Shown: positions 46,741-58,934, counted from the first letter of the stretch. The stretch is 64,000 nucleotides of DNA from Lumnitzera littorea (GCA_024138015.1 JAMXBB010000003.1:17985498-18049497); one strand, 5' to 3'. Notes: a model not told the origin generated them from the sequence alone. Translations and numbers: made by a program.

Positions 46741-49585
46741 CACTACTTTATTCTACTACCAATCTATCCTAACCAACGCATTGCAGGGAACAACCATCCT
46801 TTTGGAACAATTCAATTCTAACAAAATCAAAAGAAATATTATATGTATGTATGTATGTGTGGTGTCTGCAATGGGCGTCTCAATAAATTTGCCCACATAA
46901 AGAATGGGTGAAAAATCAACGAGCGGTCTTTAGTACTGTGTGGAAGTCCATAAAAGGGCCTTTTACAAGAAACCTATCGCTGCAACCCGTGGAAAGCTTC
47001 GGTGTAAGAAATCATTTATCAGCTTAAAAAAAAAAAAAAAATCCTTTTCTTAGTTTTTTCTTTTCATTTTAGTTAAATAAGCATGGCATAAGATCCGAAA
47101 TCATGTGTAAAGTTATAATTTTCACGTTTTTTTTAACATAAATTTTCGTAATACTCCATAAAAATCACCTATCATTTTTAATTATATATTTTGTGTTGAA
47201 AACTTTCAAAAAATTACAAAAAGCTAATGAAATGTGTGAAAAAGAACCTTTCTCACCTCTTTTAAGAAATTGAAATAAAATACCATTTTATTAGTTCTCC
47301 TATGAAAATTGTTCTAATTTTATTTTATTTTATTTTTACTAAAATATTTCACTTTGTAAAGAAACACTTTTCAATTCTTTGCAAGGGAGACTTTACTTTT
47401 ACGTAAAATATATTTCCTATCTCATTGTTTCTTAAAAATTTATTTTCATTATTTTTGTAAAATTTTCCTTTTCTGTTTTACTTTGGCACTATATCTCCTA
47501 TTTTCTAAAAAATGCTTTGATTACTGTAATAATTACTAAATTTGCTAAAATATTACTATTATTTATTAAAATTGTCATTTAGTTTGAAATTAGTCTAAAA
47601 GGAACTTTTTTATTTATTTTTCAAAAACATTTCCTTTTTTTATTGATTTCGAAAAGTGCCATTTATTTATCAAAAATCTTTTACCCCTCTAAAAATTATC
47701 AAAAAATTGTTAAAACATTATTCTATGATTGAAAATTCATTTTGTAGTTAAAACAACATATGAATTATTGTTTTTTTTTTATTTGAAATTTTTATATGAA
47801 AAATAGATTCTTAAATAACTAGTAGAGATTAAATAAAAATAAATAAATAAAACGAATAAAGTAGAGTTTGGATTTCATGTCAGGTCAAATCTTGGTTGTG
47901 GACTTGGAATGCTTTAAGCATTTCTTGAAGCATGAACAGCCATCAATGGTAGAGAGATAACGTTAGCTTAGCTTGGCTATGATGGTACTCTCTAATGCAT
48001 TGGTTTTTCATGAAGTGGCTTAGGGATGTGGTTTCAAGAGTACACTAGGTTTGTGCATTAGGGTTCTAGGCATTTCTAAGTGTAGGAAGTGATTGGAAGT
48101 GGCTTATGAGTCAATTAGGGGTATAACTAAGCTAATGGAAGCTCAATGATGGGTATGGCTAATGGTTTCAAGGCTAGGTTTCCAACTCTTAAAACTTAGA
48201 TCTTTAATTGAAATGATGAAAGCTTGAGTGTAATGAAGGTGCAATCTAGAATTTGTGTTCTAAGGACATGAAGAAGAACCTTATTGATAAGATGGAGCTG
48301 AGCGACCTTATCTCATTGATGGTAGACATAGTTTTGGATTTTAATTTTGAGCTAGAACTGAATTTGAAGTTGATAATTTATTTTGAAGGATTTCCTTAGC
48401 TTAGCCACAAGGAGAAAATCAAAGAAACATGTCAAATGATGAAGGGAAGAGCAAAGGCTATTAAAAGGGAGGTTATCTAGTGGAAGAATGAAAGCATCTA
48501 TTTTATGCATATCTAATAAGCTTATACACACCAAATTCAAATAAAGATATACATGAACAGCTTGATCCAATCCTTATCCATCAACAAGCATTATTAACTC
48601 CTTAACTAAGTGATTTAGCTAGACATCAATTCATGTTTAAGCTCTAAAGTGCCTAAACTTTAAGGGTTCTAAAGTGCTTAAAACATATTTTACTAATGAG
48701 ATGCTATTTATTATTTTCATTTCTTTTCAAATTTCATATTTTTATGTTTATCCCAGTTTCAATTTTTTGGTTTTTTTCCTTAATTTTCTTGTTTTTCCTT
48801 TGGAATTTTCATTTTTTTTCCACTTTTATGCCTTTTAATTTATTTTGTGCTTTTTTGAGTTTTAGTGCTTTTTAATTTTTTTGAATGGATAAAATAGGAT
48901 TAAACTGGCCAAAAGATCAAAAAGAAAAGTAAAAATGGGTTGTGATAGTTTTATTGTTCATTCGAATCAAAATGGATTTGTTTAGGTTGATATCGATTCA
49001 TTCAACCAAATTAAAGTTCCAGTTGGCCTAAAACTCAAACTCATCTCTTTCTCTTAAAGCCTTTGCTTCTCTTCCAAGAAATTGTTTTTTAAAATGAACT
49101 ATTAGCAAAAGCATTCCAAATTATTCTATTAAATCATTTTAATATAAATTTCCATCTATCAAGTCCAAATTTTTCAATTAATTTAGAACTAGATTCCTAG
49201 ATCTTATGATTGTAATTTTCGAGGGATATTCTAAATCTTGATTCATGATTTAGACCTAAGATAAGGGAAGAAAAGATTAGGGCTAACTTTCACTATGTTG
49301 AGTAAGGAGAACACCCTATTCTTAGACTTATTCCCAAGATTAATCCTCCAACTTTTGGAAACAATATCCCTTTGTCCAAATTATTATAGTTATGACTCTT
49401 ACAATTTGTAGATTGCTAGTAGGTAGCATCCTTGATGCATGTGCAATAGATAAATATTTGGATAATTAAACTTATAACATTACATTTAAAAAAACAAAGA
49501 TGAGAAAAAACAAAGATATATGATTGTAATGTGTTATATATCTATTTTATTAAAATGTACCAAAAATATGTTAATAGTATATGAT
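46741..49585. other. Intergenic DNA, no gene recognised
   Basis: A less AT-rich patch at 46880-47020 and another at 47880-48350 show no family similarity. The remainder is T-rich. The 72-codon frame (48352-48570, -) is not recognisable. Confidence 0.5.
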
Positions 49586-49589
49586 TTGC

Positions 49590-50901
49590 TTCGTTAAAAA
49601 AAATTATCATTTATAACAAAATTCAAGAATTATTATTCTATAGCTCTTTCTTCCTTCTCTCTCAAATTTTTAGAAGTTTGTCTTTGACTTGAACTAAAAA
49701 CGATCACATTTTTTCTTATTTGTATGAATGGACCATGCGAGACTCTCATAATGGTACTTTCATTGAGAGTAACCTTAATACATTCTCATTAATTTAATCC
49801 CATTCATTTTTTTTTCTTTTCTTTTGCTATCACTACCATTTTGTTTGTTGTTCAATTTCATTCTTTATTTTCAATTATGATCAATTTGCAAGATCCTATT
49901 GCATCGATGCAAATAATAAATTCGTTGGAGTAAGTAATAATGTAAATAGAAGTAGTAAGATAAAAAATGATGACATCATTTGACAAAGTGCAAAAAGATC
50001 TAAGTAAACTTGTAACAAGTAATAAGCATCTAGAAGAGTTGATTGCTAAATATATTGAAAAAAAGAAATCGATGAAACAATAAGATGAAGATATTACTTC
50101 AATTATAAGAGCTACAAATGAAGACAAATTTTAAGAAACCGATCAAAAAAATGATCAAGAAAATATTGTCATTGTAAAATAAGAAGATTTCAAGATTAAT
50201 ATGATCAAGAAATTTTGGCAATTCAACTATTTGGATTTCCAAAGAATCAGAATACGAATGTGGTTGATGATAATCTCCTTAATGCCGACTCCAATACAAT
50301 GGTAAGACTGATTAAAGTCGTTACTTATGTTTTTTATGAGCAATATGTTTTTCCAAAAAAGTTGTACTTAATCTTAAAGATAATATTCAAGACCGTTGAA
50401 GAGCCAAGTCATAAACAATGAATGTCGTTCTATAAAGATAACTAATAATGCATGCTTCAAGTTTCTTAAATACTTTTGATAAATTCCTACTTTTATTAAA
50501 TATGATTAGTTAATTATTATTATTATTATTTTTTCTTATTTTTTTCCCTTAAATCTTGAGGACAATGTTTTTGTCAAGGGTGGTGGAAATTATTATGATT
50601 TTAAATATTAGTCAAGCAATTTAATGAATAATTGCAACTACTAGGATTAGTTAGTTAAGGAAGATAGTAAATAGTTATAATTAGTAAAATTTGTTAGGAA
50701 ATTAGTTACTATAGAAAATATTATAAATAGTATTTGTAGAAACCAAATCATCATCATTTCATTTATAACCAAATTCTAGAACTATTGTCTTATAGCTCTC
50801 TCTTTCTTCTTTTTGAAATTTCTAGGAGTTTGTTTTTTATTCGAACTAAAGATAATTTCATTTTTCTTGTTTGCATGAATAGGCTATATGAGACTTTAAC
50901 A
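49590..50901 (+). mobile_element. Short LTR retrotransposon remnant with little coding
   Basis: Two LTR-like copies: 49590-49748 (truncated) and 50589-50901, sharing 'cttatagctctctctttctt', 'agaagtttgt/aggagtttgt', 'gaactaaa' and 'gcgagactct/tatgagacttt'. After the first is TGGTACTTTCATTGAGAG, a phrase known after the LTR of some plant Gypsy elements. Before the second is the ending 'aaatcttgaggacaatgttt', then 'caagggtggtgg', typical of Gypsy 3' ends. The internal part (about 840 bp) holds only degraded charged frames, so it is a deletion derivative or a non-autonomous element. Confidence 0.65.
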
Positions 50902-51693
50902 ATCAACCATGTGTTTATACAAACATAACTCGCTAACTCTATTTCGCGAAAAAAAAAAAAAACCATACACATTTTGACATTGTTCTCTCACTAGTGCACT
51001 ATAATTAAATACATTAAAACATTAATGTATTCAAAATAATGCATAACTTAATATAATTTAATATGCACTACATTATTTGCTTAAGCTTTGATCTTAATAA
51101 AAAGTTAACCATGAAAATAGACAACCACTTTTATACTCATACATCCAATGGAGATATCGAGAAGCCTCCAATATCTTGTATGTCTTGTAATATTGCTTTA
51201 TGTTTATGCATCACCAACATGTGATATCATCTACCTGAAATAATTACACATCACAAGAAATTTTGAATATGAAAAAATGGATAAAACAAACAAAGTGAGA
51301 ATCATTGTGTTACATTTGTTGTAATAAAAACTATAATATCATAACCTGTAATAACTCAAAGTTTAAAAAAAGTTTTCTTATTTAGAAAATAAGATTAAAA
51401 TTTTAGAAGTAAGAACACAATACCATAAGTTGCAACTTTTGCTAGAATCTAATATTGTAATACCACCAACCTATAATATTTCAAAATAAGTAAAAAAAAA
51501 AAAAAGAAGCAATTTGGAGAAAATGGATGTAACAAAATAAACTGAGAATTATCATACCTACGATACCATATGTTGCAATTTTCCTATAATCAAAAAGAAA
51601 AGGAAAAAGAAACTTTAAGAACAACTCTACAACTTAATGTAATGACATTTTAGTTGCTAACGTATGAAATTATCCTCAAAATATATGATTTTT
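50902..51693. other. Noncoding DNA with repeated phrases
   Basis: Phrases such as 'taccataagttgcaactttt' (51423) and 'taccatatgttgcaattttc' (51566), and 'atggataaaacaaacaaagt' (51279) and 'atggatgtaacaaaataaac' (51522), suggest a diverged local duplication. No gene. Confidence 0.45.
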
Positions 51694-52261
51694 TATTAGG
51701 CCCACACTAAGTCTAACCCCTTTTCCCCTCACTTAAGTCACAATGTTTAGAAATATCTCTAATCTTTTCTTTCTCTACGATCATTGTACGATATGTCTCT
51801 TGCTCTCCTCTCTCTCTCTCTCTCTCTCTCGGTTTAGGGTTTGGTCTCACTATGAGATCTTAGCCCAGATCTCCTCTCTATTTCTCTCGTTTTTTATTTT
51901 GTGTTTACTATAAGACTAACTTTCCCTTTACTATTGTTCATGCAAGGTACTATATTGATCCTGGCTTTTTCAAGTAGGCAAAACTCCAAGAAATGGAAAG
52001 GAAAGAGACACTAGGATTTCTTAGGGAATGAACTTGTTTTCCTTACTAATACTATATTTTCTTTTATATTGTTTATTTGAGTCATATGCTATACTGCTTA
52101 CAGTTATTTCCCGCTCTTTTTAGTGTTACATTTGCTATTTTTTTGTTGGTTACAACTATAATCTATTGGCTTAGTATGTATTAGTACAAATCTATTATGC
52201 TACAATGTAATCTTGGTGCCACTTAGATATTATCCTCAATCTAGTCTTCCTTTACGTAACA
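51694..52261 (-). repeat. 3' LTR of the chromovirus (- strand)
   Basis: On the - strand it starts TGTTACGTAAAGGAAGACTA. It contains a CT-rich microsatellite (about 51805-51830) and matches 53902-54455 along its length. Confidence 0.88.
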
Positions 52262-53901
52262 GATGTCTCCCTTTTTGGAAAAACCACCCTATCTTCAAGG
52301 TTAATGTCTGGATAGGTTGTACAAAAAGTGCCCAATCTTCCCAACTAGTGTCCTCTGGCACTAAACCTTACCATTGTACCAAAACCTACTGGATAGGTTG
52401 GTTATCATGAAAAATAGTTCTATAGTTCATAATTCCTAAAGGTCTGAGTAAAGGGAAACTGTGAAAAGAGTAGGGAAAGAGATCTAAATAGGGGATAAAA
52501 GAACCATAGGTGTTTTTCAAGGTCAAGACACGAAAAACATTGTGAATTTTAAAATGGGTGGGGGGATGGGGGTAAAGCAATTTCATAGGCACAAGAGCTT
52601 ATCCTTCACAAAACCTAATAGGGTCCATAGTAACGTATAGAAAGCTTGTAGCCCAAAATTTGCCAAAAGGACAACTGTTTGTAAGGTTAGAGTCGAACAA
52701 ACACCATGTCACCTAGAGTAAAAGTCAACTTAGTCTTGTGCTTGTTAGCAAAATGTTTCATGCAAGTTTGAGCTTGAGCCAAATGATTGCGTAGAGCACG
52801 CAAAGCTTCGTCACGAGATACAAAGTCCGAGTTAACAACTTCAATAGTAAGAGTACCCTTGATATAGGATGGGATAGTGGTTAGAGGTTGCCTATATATT
52901 ATCTCAAAGGGGGTAGAATGGGCTCCCTTATGGAAAGATGTATTATAGGCAAACTCGGCCTAAGGAAGGAATTTAACCTATAGGGAGGGAAAATCCATGA
53001 CAAAACTTCTAAGATATTGTTGGATGGTCTTATTGAGTACCTTAGTTTGACCATCATTTTGAGGATAATAGGCACTAGACATGGAAAGTGTTATGCCACT
53101 CAAAGTAAATAACTCCCTACAAAATTTGCTCATGAAGATAAAATCTCCATTATTGACAATAGTTCATGGAAATCCATGAAGCTTAACAACCATGTGTAAG
53201 AATCAAGCAGCAACTTGTATCAAAAGCACTTAAGTGGCAATATTTAGAAAGACGGTCAACAACTATAAAAATGATGGTGTAGCTTTGGGATTTGGGAAGG
53301 CAAGTGATGAAATCTATGCTGATGTCTTCCTAAATACGGTTAGGGATAGGAAGAGGGGAAAGCAACCCAGTAGGTGACCATATAGAGTGTTTCAGTTGCT
53401 AACAAATGGCACATTCCTTGTTAAAGGTCTTAACCTGCTCCTTCATACCTTCCCAATAGAATGCAATGCTCAACTTCTTATAGGTTTTAAGGAAACCAAA
53501 ATGACCTAAACCAGGAGTAGAATGGCACTCAACTAATAGAGAGGGAATTAAGGAAGATTGAGGCACCAAAAACAACCGTTGGTCGAAGTATAAAAAACCA
53601 TTCTTCCATAAAAGTGGCCATTTCAACACAATTCCTTGGTTCAAGTTAGAAATGAGTTTCTGAAATTGAGAAAAGGATGAGTACTCCTGTTTCAATATGT
53701 CAAGCAACTTGAAACATAGTTCAGACATCCCAAAATAAGAACTTTCACCATCAAACTATCTTGATAACAAATTGGCCACCATATTATCTTTCCCTACTTT
53801 ATACACAATGGTATAATCATACCTTAGTAGTTTAGAAAGATACTTTTGTTGCTCAGGGGTTAAATCACTTGAGTTGATATCTCTCAACGGGAGCAACAAT
53901 T
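52262..53901 (-). pseudogene. Chromovirus RNase H end, integrase and chromodomain relic
   Basis: Read on the - strand. 53900-53760: the RNase H tail 'LPLRDINSSDLTPEQQKYLS', then 'LLRYDYTIVYKVGKDN'. 53728-53399 is open for 109 codons and holds the integrase HHCC zinc finger ('CHSTPGLGHFGFLKTYKKL' ... 'FYWEGMKEQV' ... 'KECAIC'). 53390-52900 is the integrase core in broken frames ('DISIDFITCLPKSQ', 'DRLSKYCHLSA'). 52600-52270 is the C-terminal end with a chromodomain-like stretch ('YRTIFHDNQPIQ', 'PEDTSWED', 'PDINLEDRVVF'). The chromodomain assigns it to the chromoviruses. Stops occur throughout. Confidence 0.88.
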
Positions 53902-54455
53902 TGTTAGGCCTACATTAGGCCCAACCCCCTTTTCTCCTCACTTAAGTCACATTGTTAAGAAATGTCTTTGATCTTTTCTCTCTCTATAATCATTGTACGG
54001 TACATCACTTGCTCTCCTCTCTCTCTCTCGATCTAGGGTTTCGTCTCATTATGAGATCTTAGCCCAGATCTCTTCTCTATTTCTCTCGTTTTTTATTTTG
54101 TGTTTATTGTAAGACTAACTTTCCCTTTACTGTTGTTCATGTGAGGTACTATATTGATCTCAGCCTTTTCAAGTAGGTAGAACTCCAAGAAATGGAAAGG
54201 AAAGAGATACTAGGATTTCTCAGGGAATGAACTTATTTCCTTTACTACTACTATTTATTTCAGTCGTATGCTATGTTACTTCCTGCTATTTTTAGTGTTA
54301 TATTTGCTATTTTTAGTGTTATATTTGCTATTTTTCTATTGGTTACAACTATAATCTATTGGGTCTAGTATGGATTGGTACAAATTTGTTATGCTATAAT
54401 GTAATCTTGATGCTACTTGGATACTGTCCTCAATCTATTCTTCCTTTGGGTAACA
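53902..54455 (-). repeat. 5' LTR of the chromovirus (- strand)
   Basis: On the - strand it begins TGTTACCCAAAGGAAG and ends CCTAACA. It carries a private short tandem duplication 'tagtgttatatttgctattttt' (about 54290-54335) absent from the other LTR. Confidence 0.88.
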
Positions 54456-54486
54456 TCTTGTCAATTGAATTTGTCAATATGAAAAC

Positions 54487-55125
54487 TAAACAATATGAAC
54501 TTACTAAAATCCAAAAGGGAAAGGAAAATTTTTCTTGAAACATCGAAAGATGCGAAAGCTCTTCGCAAAATTGGGTTCAGTCTCAAACCTACTCCTCATC
54601 AGATTAGATAAAAGAAAACCCCACTCCAGGCATCCTTCTCCAAAGTACTCCGAGATCACCAAAGTCCAAGAAACCAAGTCTCTTAATAGCATTTCATCAA
54701 ACATCTTGACAGCATGATAAACATTCCCACTCGTTCCATAAACCTCAATCATCGTATTGCAAAATCACGCATCTAATCCAAAATCCATCTTTATAGCAAC
54801 GCAATGTATTACTTCTTCGTAAAACCTAGAAGCCTCTTACGCCGAAACTACTCAATATAATCGGAAATGTGAACCCATCGTGTACAACACCTAATCTTCT
54901 CATTCTTTTGTAAAACCACTACCTGGAATGCAAAAAGCCAGAATCAATATCGGTCTTTATGATTAAATTCCATACCATTGTATTGGGTTTCTTCAAATAT
55001 TTGAAGGCTGAACCAAAACTGTTTAAATCGTTGATCTGTGCACGTAAAGATATCAACTTTGAAGCAAAAGGGAAAAAAAAAGAAGAAGAAGAAGAAATCC
55101 TAAAAGATATTAAGAAGAACATGAA
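54487..55125 (-). pseudogene. Pentatricopeptide-repeat (PPR) gene fragment
   Basis: The - strand reads as the N-terminal part of a plant PPR protein (organelle RNA processing or editing in the family generally). 55122-54919 is open and ends 'KKPNTMVWNLIIKTDIDSGF'. Other frames to about 54760 give 'ALWFYKRM'-like, 'GVVHDGFTFPII' and 'GFG' phrases. 54752-54504 is open again with 'MIEVYGTSGNVYHAVKMFDE' followed by 'RDLVSWTLVISEY', the core of a PPR repeat. At least two frame changes separate the parts. Coding stops just before the chromovirus LTR at 54455, and no PPR sequence is seen on the far side of that element, so the rest is lost. The very start (SSSSFFF) is coded by the GAA microsatellite and may not be original. 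Confidence 0.8.
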
Positions 55126-55166
55126 AAGAAAGAAAGAAGAAGAAGAAGAATAAGAAGAAGAATTAC
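55076..55166. repeat. GAA/AAG-rich microsatellite tract
   Basis: Interrupted (GAA)n and (AAG)n units at the 5' edge of the PPR relic. Confidence 0.8.
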
Positions 55167-55169
55167 CTA

Positions 55170-55940
55170 TAGACCGAGCAACGAGAAGATTATACGTTTG
55201 AATTCTTCTTTTATCTGAGACAGCATAAAACTTAAAACAGGGAGAGAGGGAGAGTTGTCTGTTGATTCTAAATATCTGGAGAGAGAGGCAAAAGAGGAGT
55301 AGATGGATTTGTAAAGTTGTGGATTACGGCCGGTTTTTCATAGAATAACTTCTAATTAAAAGATTAATTAAGGGTAGTCAGGGACAGAAGTGGAGTGGGA
55401 CGTATGTTAGTGCTGGCAGAAGAGAATAACTTGGATGCAAAAACTGTATCTCCAAGTGTGAAGCGTCATAGAAACTGTTAAGTTAATGAAATGAGTACAA
55501 AGTCCTCAGAATATTTGCTTTCCATGTGATAAATTGATTCTTGTTTTAGGGACAGGGGAAGAATATTTAACCATTTCTTTGCCTTTTTGATGTGGAGTCG
55601 AATGACTCATTGGTTTTACAGTAATAGATGCAAGTGAGGAATTCCAACCGTCTCGTATTTTATCGGTATTGCTTTTTAATATATCTTAAATTTGATATAT
55701 ACTATATTTATATAGTTAAAAATATAATCAATTCAATTATTTAAATTTAATAAACATCAAATTAAAAATTAAATGAAAGATATAATCAATTTCATAAAAA
55801 ATATATACAAGATGGAAGTAAAGTTGAATTTAAACAATCACATTATTTTCCTAAAAAACCGCAATTTCCGAAGTTCGGTGTACCAGGTGCTGTTTGCTCC
55901 ACTACTTGACTTGACTCTATCGTGCCAACCAAACTGCTTC
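55170..55940. promoter_or_regulatory. Intergenic region between the PPR relic and the polygalacturonase gene
   Basis: It is the head-to-head space of two divergent transcription units and should hold the polygalacturonase promoter. Apart from the TATA box just to its right I see no motif that I can defend. The AT-rich core is 55670-55850. Confidence 0.5.
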
Positions 55941-55948
55941 CAAATTCC

Positions 55949-55957
55949 CTATAAATT
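55949..55957 (+). promoter_or_regulatory. TATA box of the polygalacturonase gene
   Basis: CTATAAATT lies about 185 bp upstream of the start codon, followed by a CT-rich leader, as in many plant promoters. Transcription would start near 55980-55990. Confidence 0.6.
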
Positions 55958-56005
55958 GGCCTCCACCAATTCGTTTCCTTCCATCACTACTTCCATTATC
56001 TCCTC

Positions 56006-56010
<5 letters not shown>

Positions 56011-56063
<53 letters not shown>

Positions 56064-56064
56064 A
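56011..56064. repeat. (TC)n(AC)n microsatellite in the polygalacturonase 5' UTR
   Basis: About 19 TC units (56011-56049) followed by about 8 AC units. It sits between the TATA box and the ATG, so length changes would alter the leader. It should be highly polymorphic. Confidence 0.9.
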
Positions 56065-56136
56065 GCGCACACATACATATACACAGTAACACATACTCAT
56101 ACGCAAGTTAATCGTTCTTTCAGTTGTCTTTGCGAA

Positions 56137-56731
56137 ATGGCAGGAGTTGGCAGTGTTGTTGCCCTAGCACTTTTATCTATTTTCCTTAGCGCCCCACCAC
56201 TGGCAAAGGCAGTTCAATATGACATAGTAGCTTTGGGTGGAAAGGGCGATGGCAAAACTGATTCCACCAAGGCCTTGCTGAGCGCTTGGACATCCGCTTG
56301 TGACTCGACGGAACCCGCTACCATTAACGTACCTCAGGGTAGCTTTTTAATTAAGAGTGCCAAGTTGGGCGGACAGTGCAAGAATGCCATCACTTTTCAA
56401 ATCGATGGCAACCTAATTGCACCTTCTGATTACAAGGACATTGGAGATTCAAACAACTGGATTATATTCGAACACGTCAATGGGGTCTCGATTTTGGGAG
56501 GAATCCTTGATGGACAAGGCAGTGGTTTGTGGGATTGCAAAAACTCCGGCGATGGTTGTCCTAAAGGAGCCACGGTAAGTTTGCACTTTCTCGATGCTCC
56601 CATTTTCGATCTCCGTTATGGTTACTTTAGCACTAGCAGTTATATGTTGCTATCTATTTACAACTCAATAGGGCAATTTTACCTTGGCTAAAATTTTTAT
56701 AATATGAAAATCGCAATCGGCCTGTTTTTTC

Positions 56732-56764
<33 letters not shown>

Positions 56765-58629
56765 CATATTGTGAATTTCCAAACGTTAGTGTCTCTAACG
56801 TAAAACTGTTTCTATTATAAGATAAAAGAAAAAATGTTGTTGTTTAGTCTTCCATGTATAATGGCGGTTGTTCTGTTTTTTTTTTTTTTTTTTTTTTCCC
56901 ATGTAATGGGAATTCATCTTTGTCTGCTTCAAAGAATTTTGAGTATTTATAAATTGGTAACTTCTATATTATCATCTCTGTTATAGTGTTATATTCTATT
57001 TTTGATTTACATTTAAAAATATAATTGAACAATTTAGATATAATGAATATGAAGTTAAAAATGAAATAAAAGATTGTACTCATTGCTTTAAAAATATGAA
57101 TTTTTTTAGTTTTATTCTTAATTTTTGAAAGATCGGTATCGTTCTTTAATTTATACTTCTTTAAATATAGACTATTAAATAAATTATGAATTTAATTATT
57201 TAAATTTAAAAGAGAAAAAAATAAATAGTGAGATAAAATGTGAGATTAGTCAAACAAAAATATAGAAAAGATATAATATCAGAGACCTTGATTCCAGGAG
57301 AAATGCCGCCAAAATCAATTGGACACCTTTGACGTTCGTTACGAATGTTAATGTATTAGTAAGAATGTCAATGGGAGAAGAGCTCTTTCGTATAAGGTAA
57401 ACAGATGAATATCGGAAAAAGGAAATTTCTGGGTCCCACGACTTGTTATTATGCTATACTATTATTTTGGTCGTTACTGTCCACGTACTACATGCCTTTA
57501 TTGATGCCGTAGATTAAGCAATATGAAATTGATATAAGCTTTCTCATTAGACATTAATCAAAGGCCCTAATTTTCTGAGAACAACTCTTGTAATATTTAT
57601 TTCCAAAATAAAATGCAATGTGAAAAAGAAAGGAAAAAGAGAGAGAGAGAGATCATATGTAACATAAGTATTTGTTATTGGCAGAATCTGGAGTTTAGCA
57701 ACTCGAAGAACATCCTTATCAGCGGATTAAGCTCCGTAAACAGTCAGATGTTTCACATTGTCATCAATGGCTGCGAAAATGTGAAACTACAAGGTGTAAA
57801 GGTGTCTGCCCCTGAGAACAGCCCTAACACCGACGGCATCCACGTTTCAGCATCAACCACCGTCACCATTCTCAATTCCAAGATCGGAACTGGTGATGAT
57901 TGTGTCTCCATTGGCCCTGGAGCCACCAATCTGTGGATCGAAAACGTCCTATGTGGACCAGGCCATGGCATAAGGTAAAAAAATGGAGCCTAACTATAAA
58001 TGTTACGCTCTTATTGATAATACACACTATTTAATTAGTGATTAAGCATGGGCATTATTGATTTTAGTATTGGGAGTCTTGGACAAGAAGCTGACGAGGC
58101 TGGTGTGCAAAACGTGACTGTTAAGACCGTCACGTTTTCCGGAACCCAAAATGGAGTGAGAATAAAATCATGGTCAAGACCAAGTACTGGATTTGCTAGA
58201 AACATCCTCTTCCAACATGCCCTCATGAACAATGTCCAAAACCCCATTATAATCGACCAACATTACTGCGCCGGCGGTAAAGGTTGCCCTAATCAGGTAT
58301 GCAATTTATTCTATACAATAATATATACATATATATTACCTGAGGAACAAGTATTAATTTCTTAGGATGTGTAATCAATTTGTTGATCGAACTAAAATAA
58401 TTATTTACAGGCATCAGGTGTGAAAATAAGCGATGTTACATATGATGATATACATGGAACATCTGCGACCCAAGTGGCTGTGAAGTTCGATTGCAGTTCA
58501 GAGTATCCATGCTCCGGAATTAACATGCAAGACGTGAAGCTCACGTACAAGAACCAGGCCGCCCAATCCTCTTGCGAGAATGCTGGTGGAACCACTTCAG
58601 GTGTTATTCAGCCAAGCAGCTGCTTATAG
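56137..58629 (+). CDS. Polygalacturonase (GH28), pollen/exo-type, four exons
   Basis: A secreted pectinase that cleaves alpha-1,4-galacturonan in the cell wall. Exons are 56137-56574, 57685-57974, 58068-58296 and 58411-58629; all three introns are GT...AG and the frame joins exactly, giving 391 residues and a TAG stop. Residues 1-25 are a signal peptide (hydrophobic core VVALALLSIFL, cleavage after AKA), with no long N-terminal propeptide. The four family motifs are intact: SPNTDGIH (Asp196), TGDDC (Asp217, Asp218), GPGHGIS (His240) and RIK (274-276), with Tyr309 in DQHYC. Asn258 (NVT) is a likely glycosylation site. Length and the lack of a propeptide fit the exo/pollen-type clade; endo versus exo activity cannot be decided here. 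The start is the first ATG after the leader and begins the signal peptide. Intron 1 (1110 bp) is unusually long compared with the others (93 and 114 bp) and carries long T-tracts. This is the only intact gene found. Confidence 0.96.
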
Positions 58630-58934
58630 TTGGGATAGCCTGACAAATATGAAATATTCCTCTACTTTCCCTATCAACAGAGAGAGATAGGAGAATAATA
58701 CATATCAAATACCCATAGTTATACAGTCCTCACACTCTTGAAACGGGTGCATATTACTGGAAGAATATATACGCAGTAGTTAGTTGTCGCTAGCATTTGC
58801 GTATGCCTAGAAAATATTAATCCATGCTTGAGCCTGTAGATTGTAGTGAGTGCAGCCGTGTGCATCCGTCTATGTATGAATTGTACCAGTTATTTTAGTG
58901 CTTGTGTGGATTGATTGATGAATGAAACATATTT
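58630..58934 (+). other. Likely 3' UTR of the polygalacturonase gene
   Basis: No AATAAA is present. AATGAA at 58921-58926, after T/G-rich 'ttgtaccagttattttagtg', is the best near-upstream poly(A) element, placing cleavage near 58935-58945. Confidence 0.4.

Larger units (their letters stand above)
51694..54455 (-). mobile_element. Chromovirus (Ty3/Gypsy), internally deleted
   Basis: Two LTRs in direct orientation (51694-52261 and 53902-54455) flank a - strand pol remnant of about 1.6 kb. On the - strand the order is RNase H end, integrase, chromodomain, 3' LTR. Gag, protease and RT are gone: the RNase H remnant abuts the 5' LTR directly. No matching target duplication is seen (left TTTTT, right TCTTG), which suggests rearrangement or decay at an edge. 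Confidence 0.88.

Noticed and set aside
51826..51840. Telomere-like 'ggtttagggtttgg'
   Set aside because: A single, non-tandem occurrence inside a chromovirus LTR.
55773..56111. 112-codon ORF just upstream of the polygalacturonase
   Set aside because: Its C-terminal third is the translated TC/AC microsatellite and the rest covers promoter and leader; no domain.
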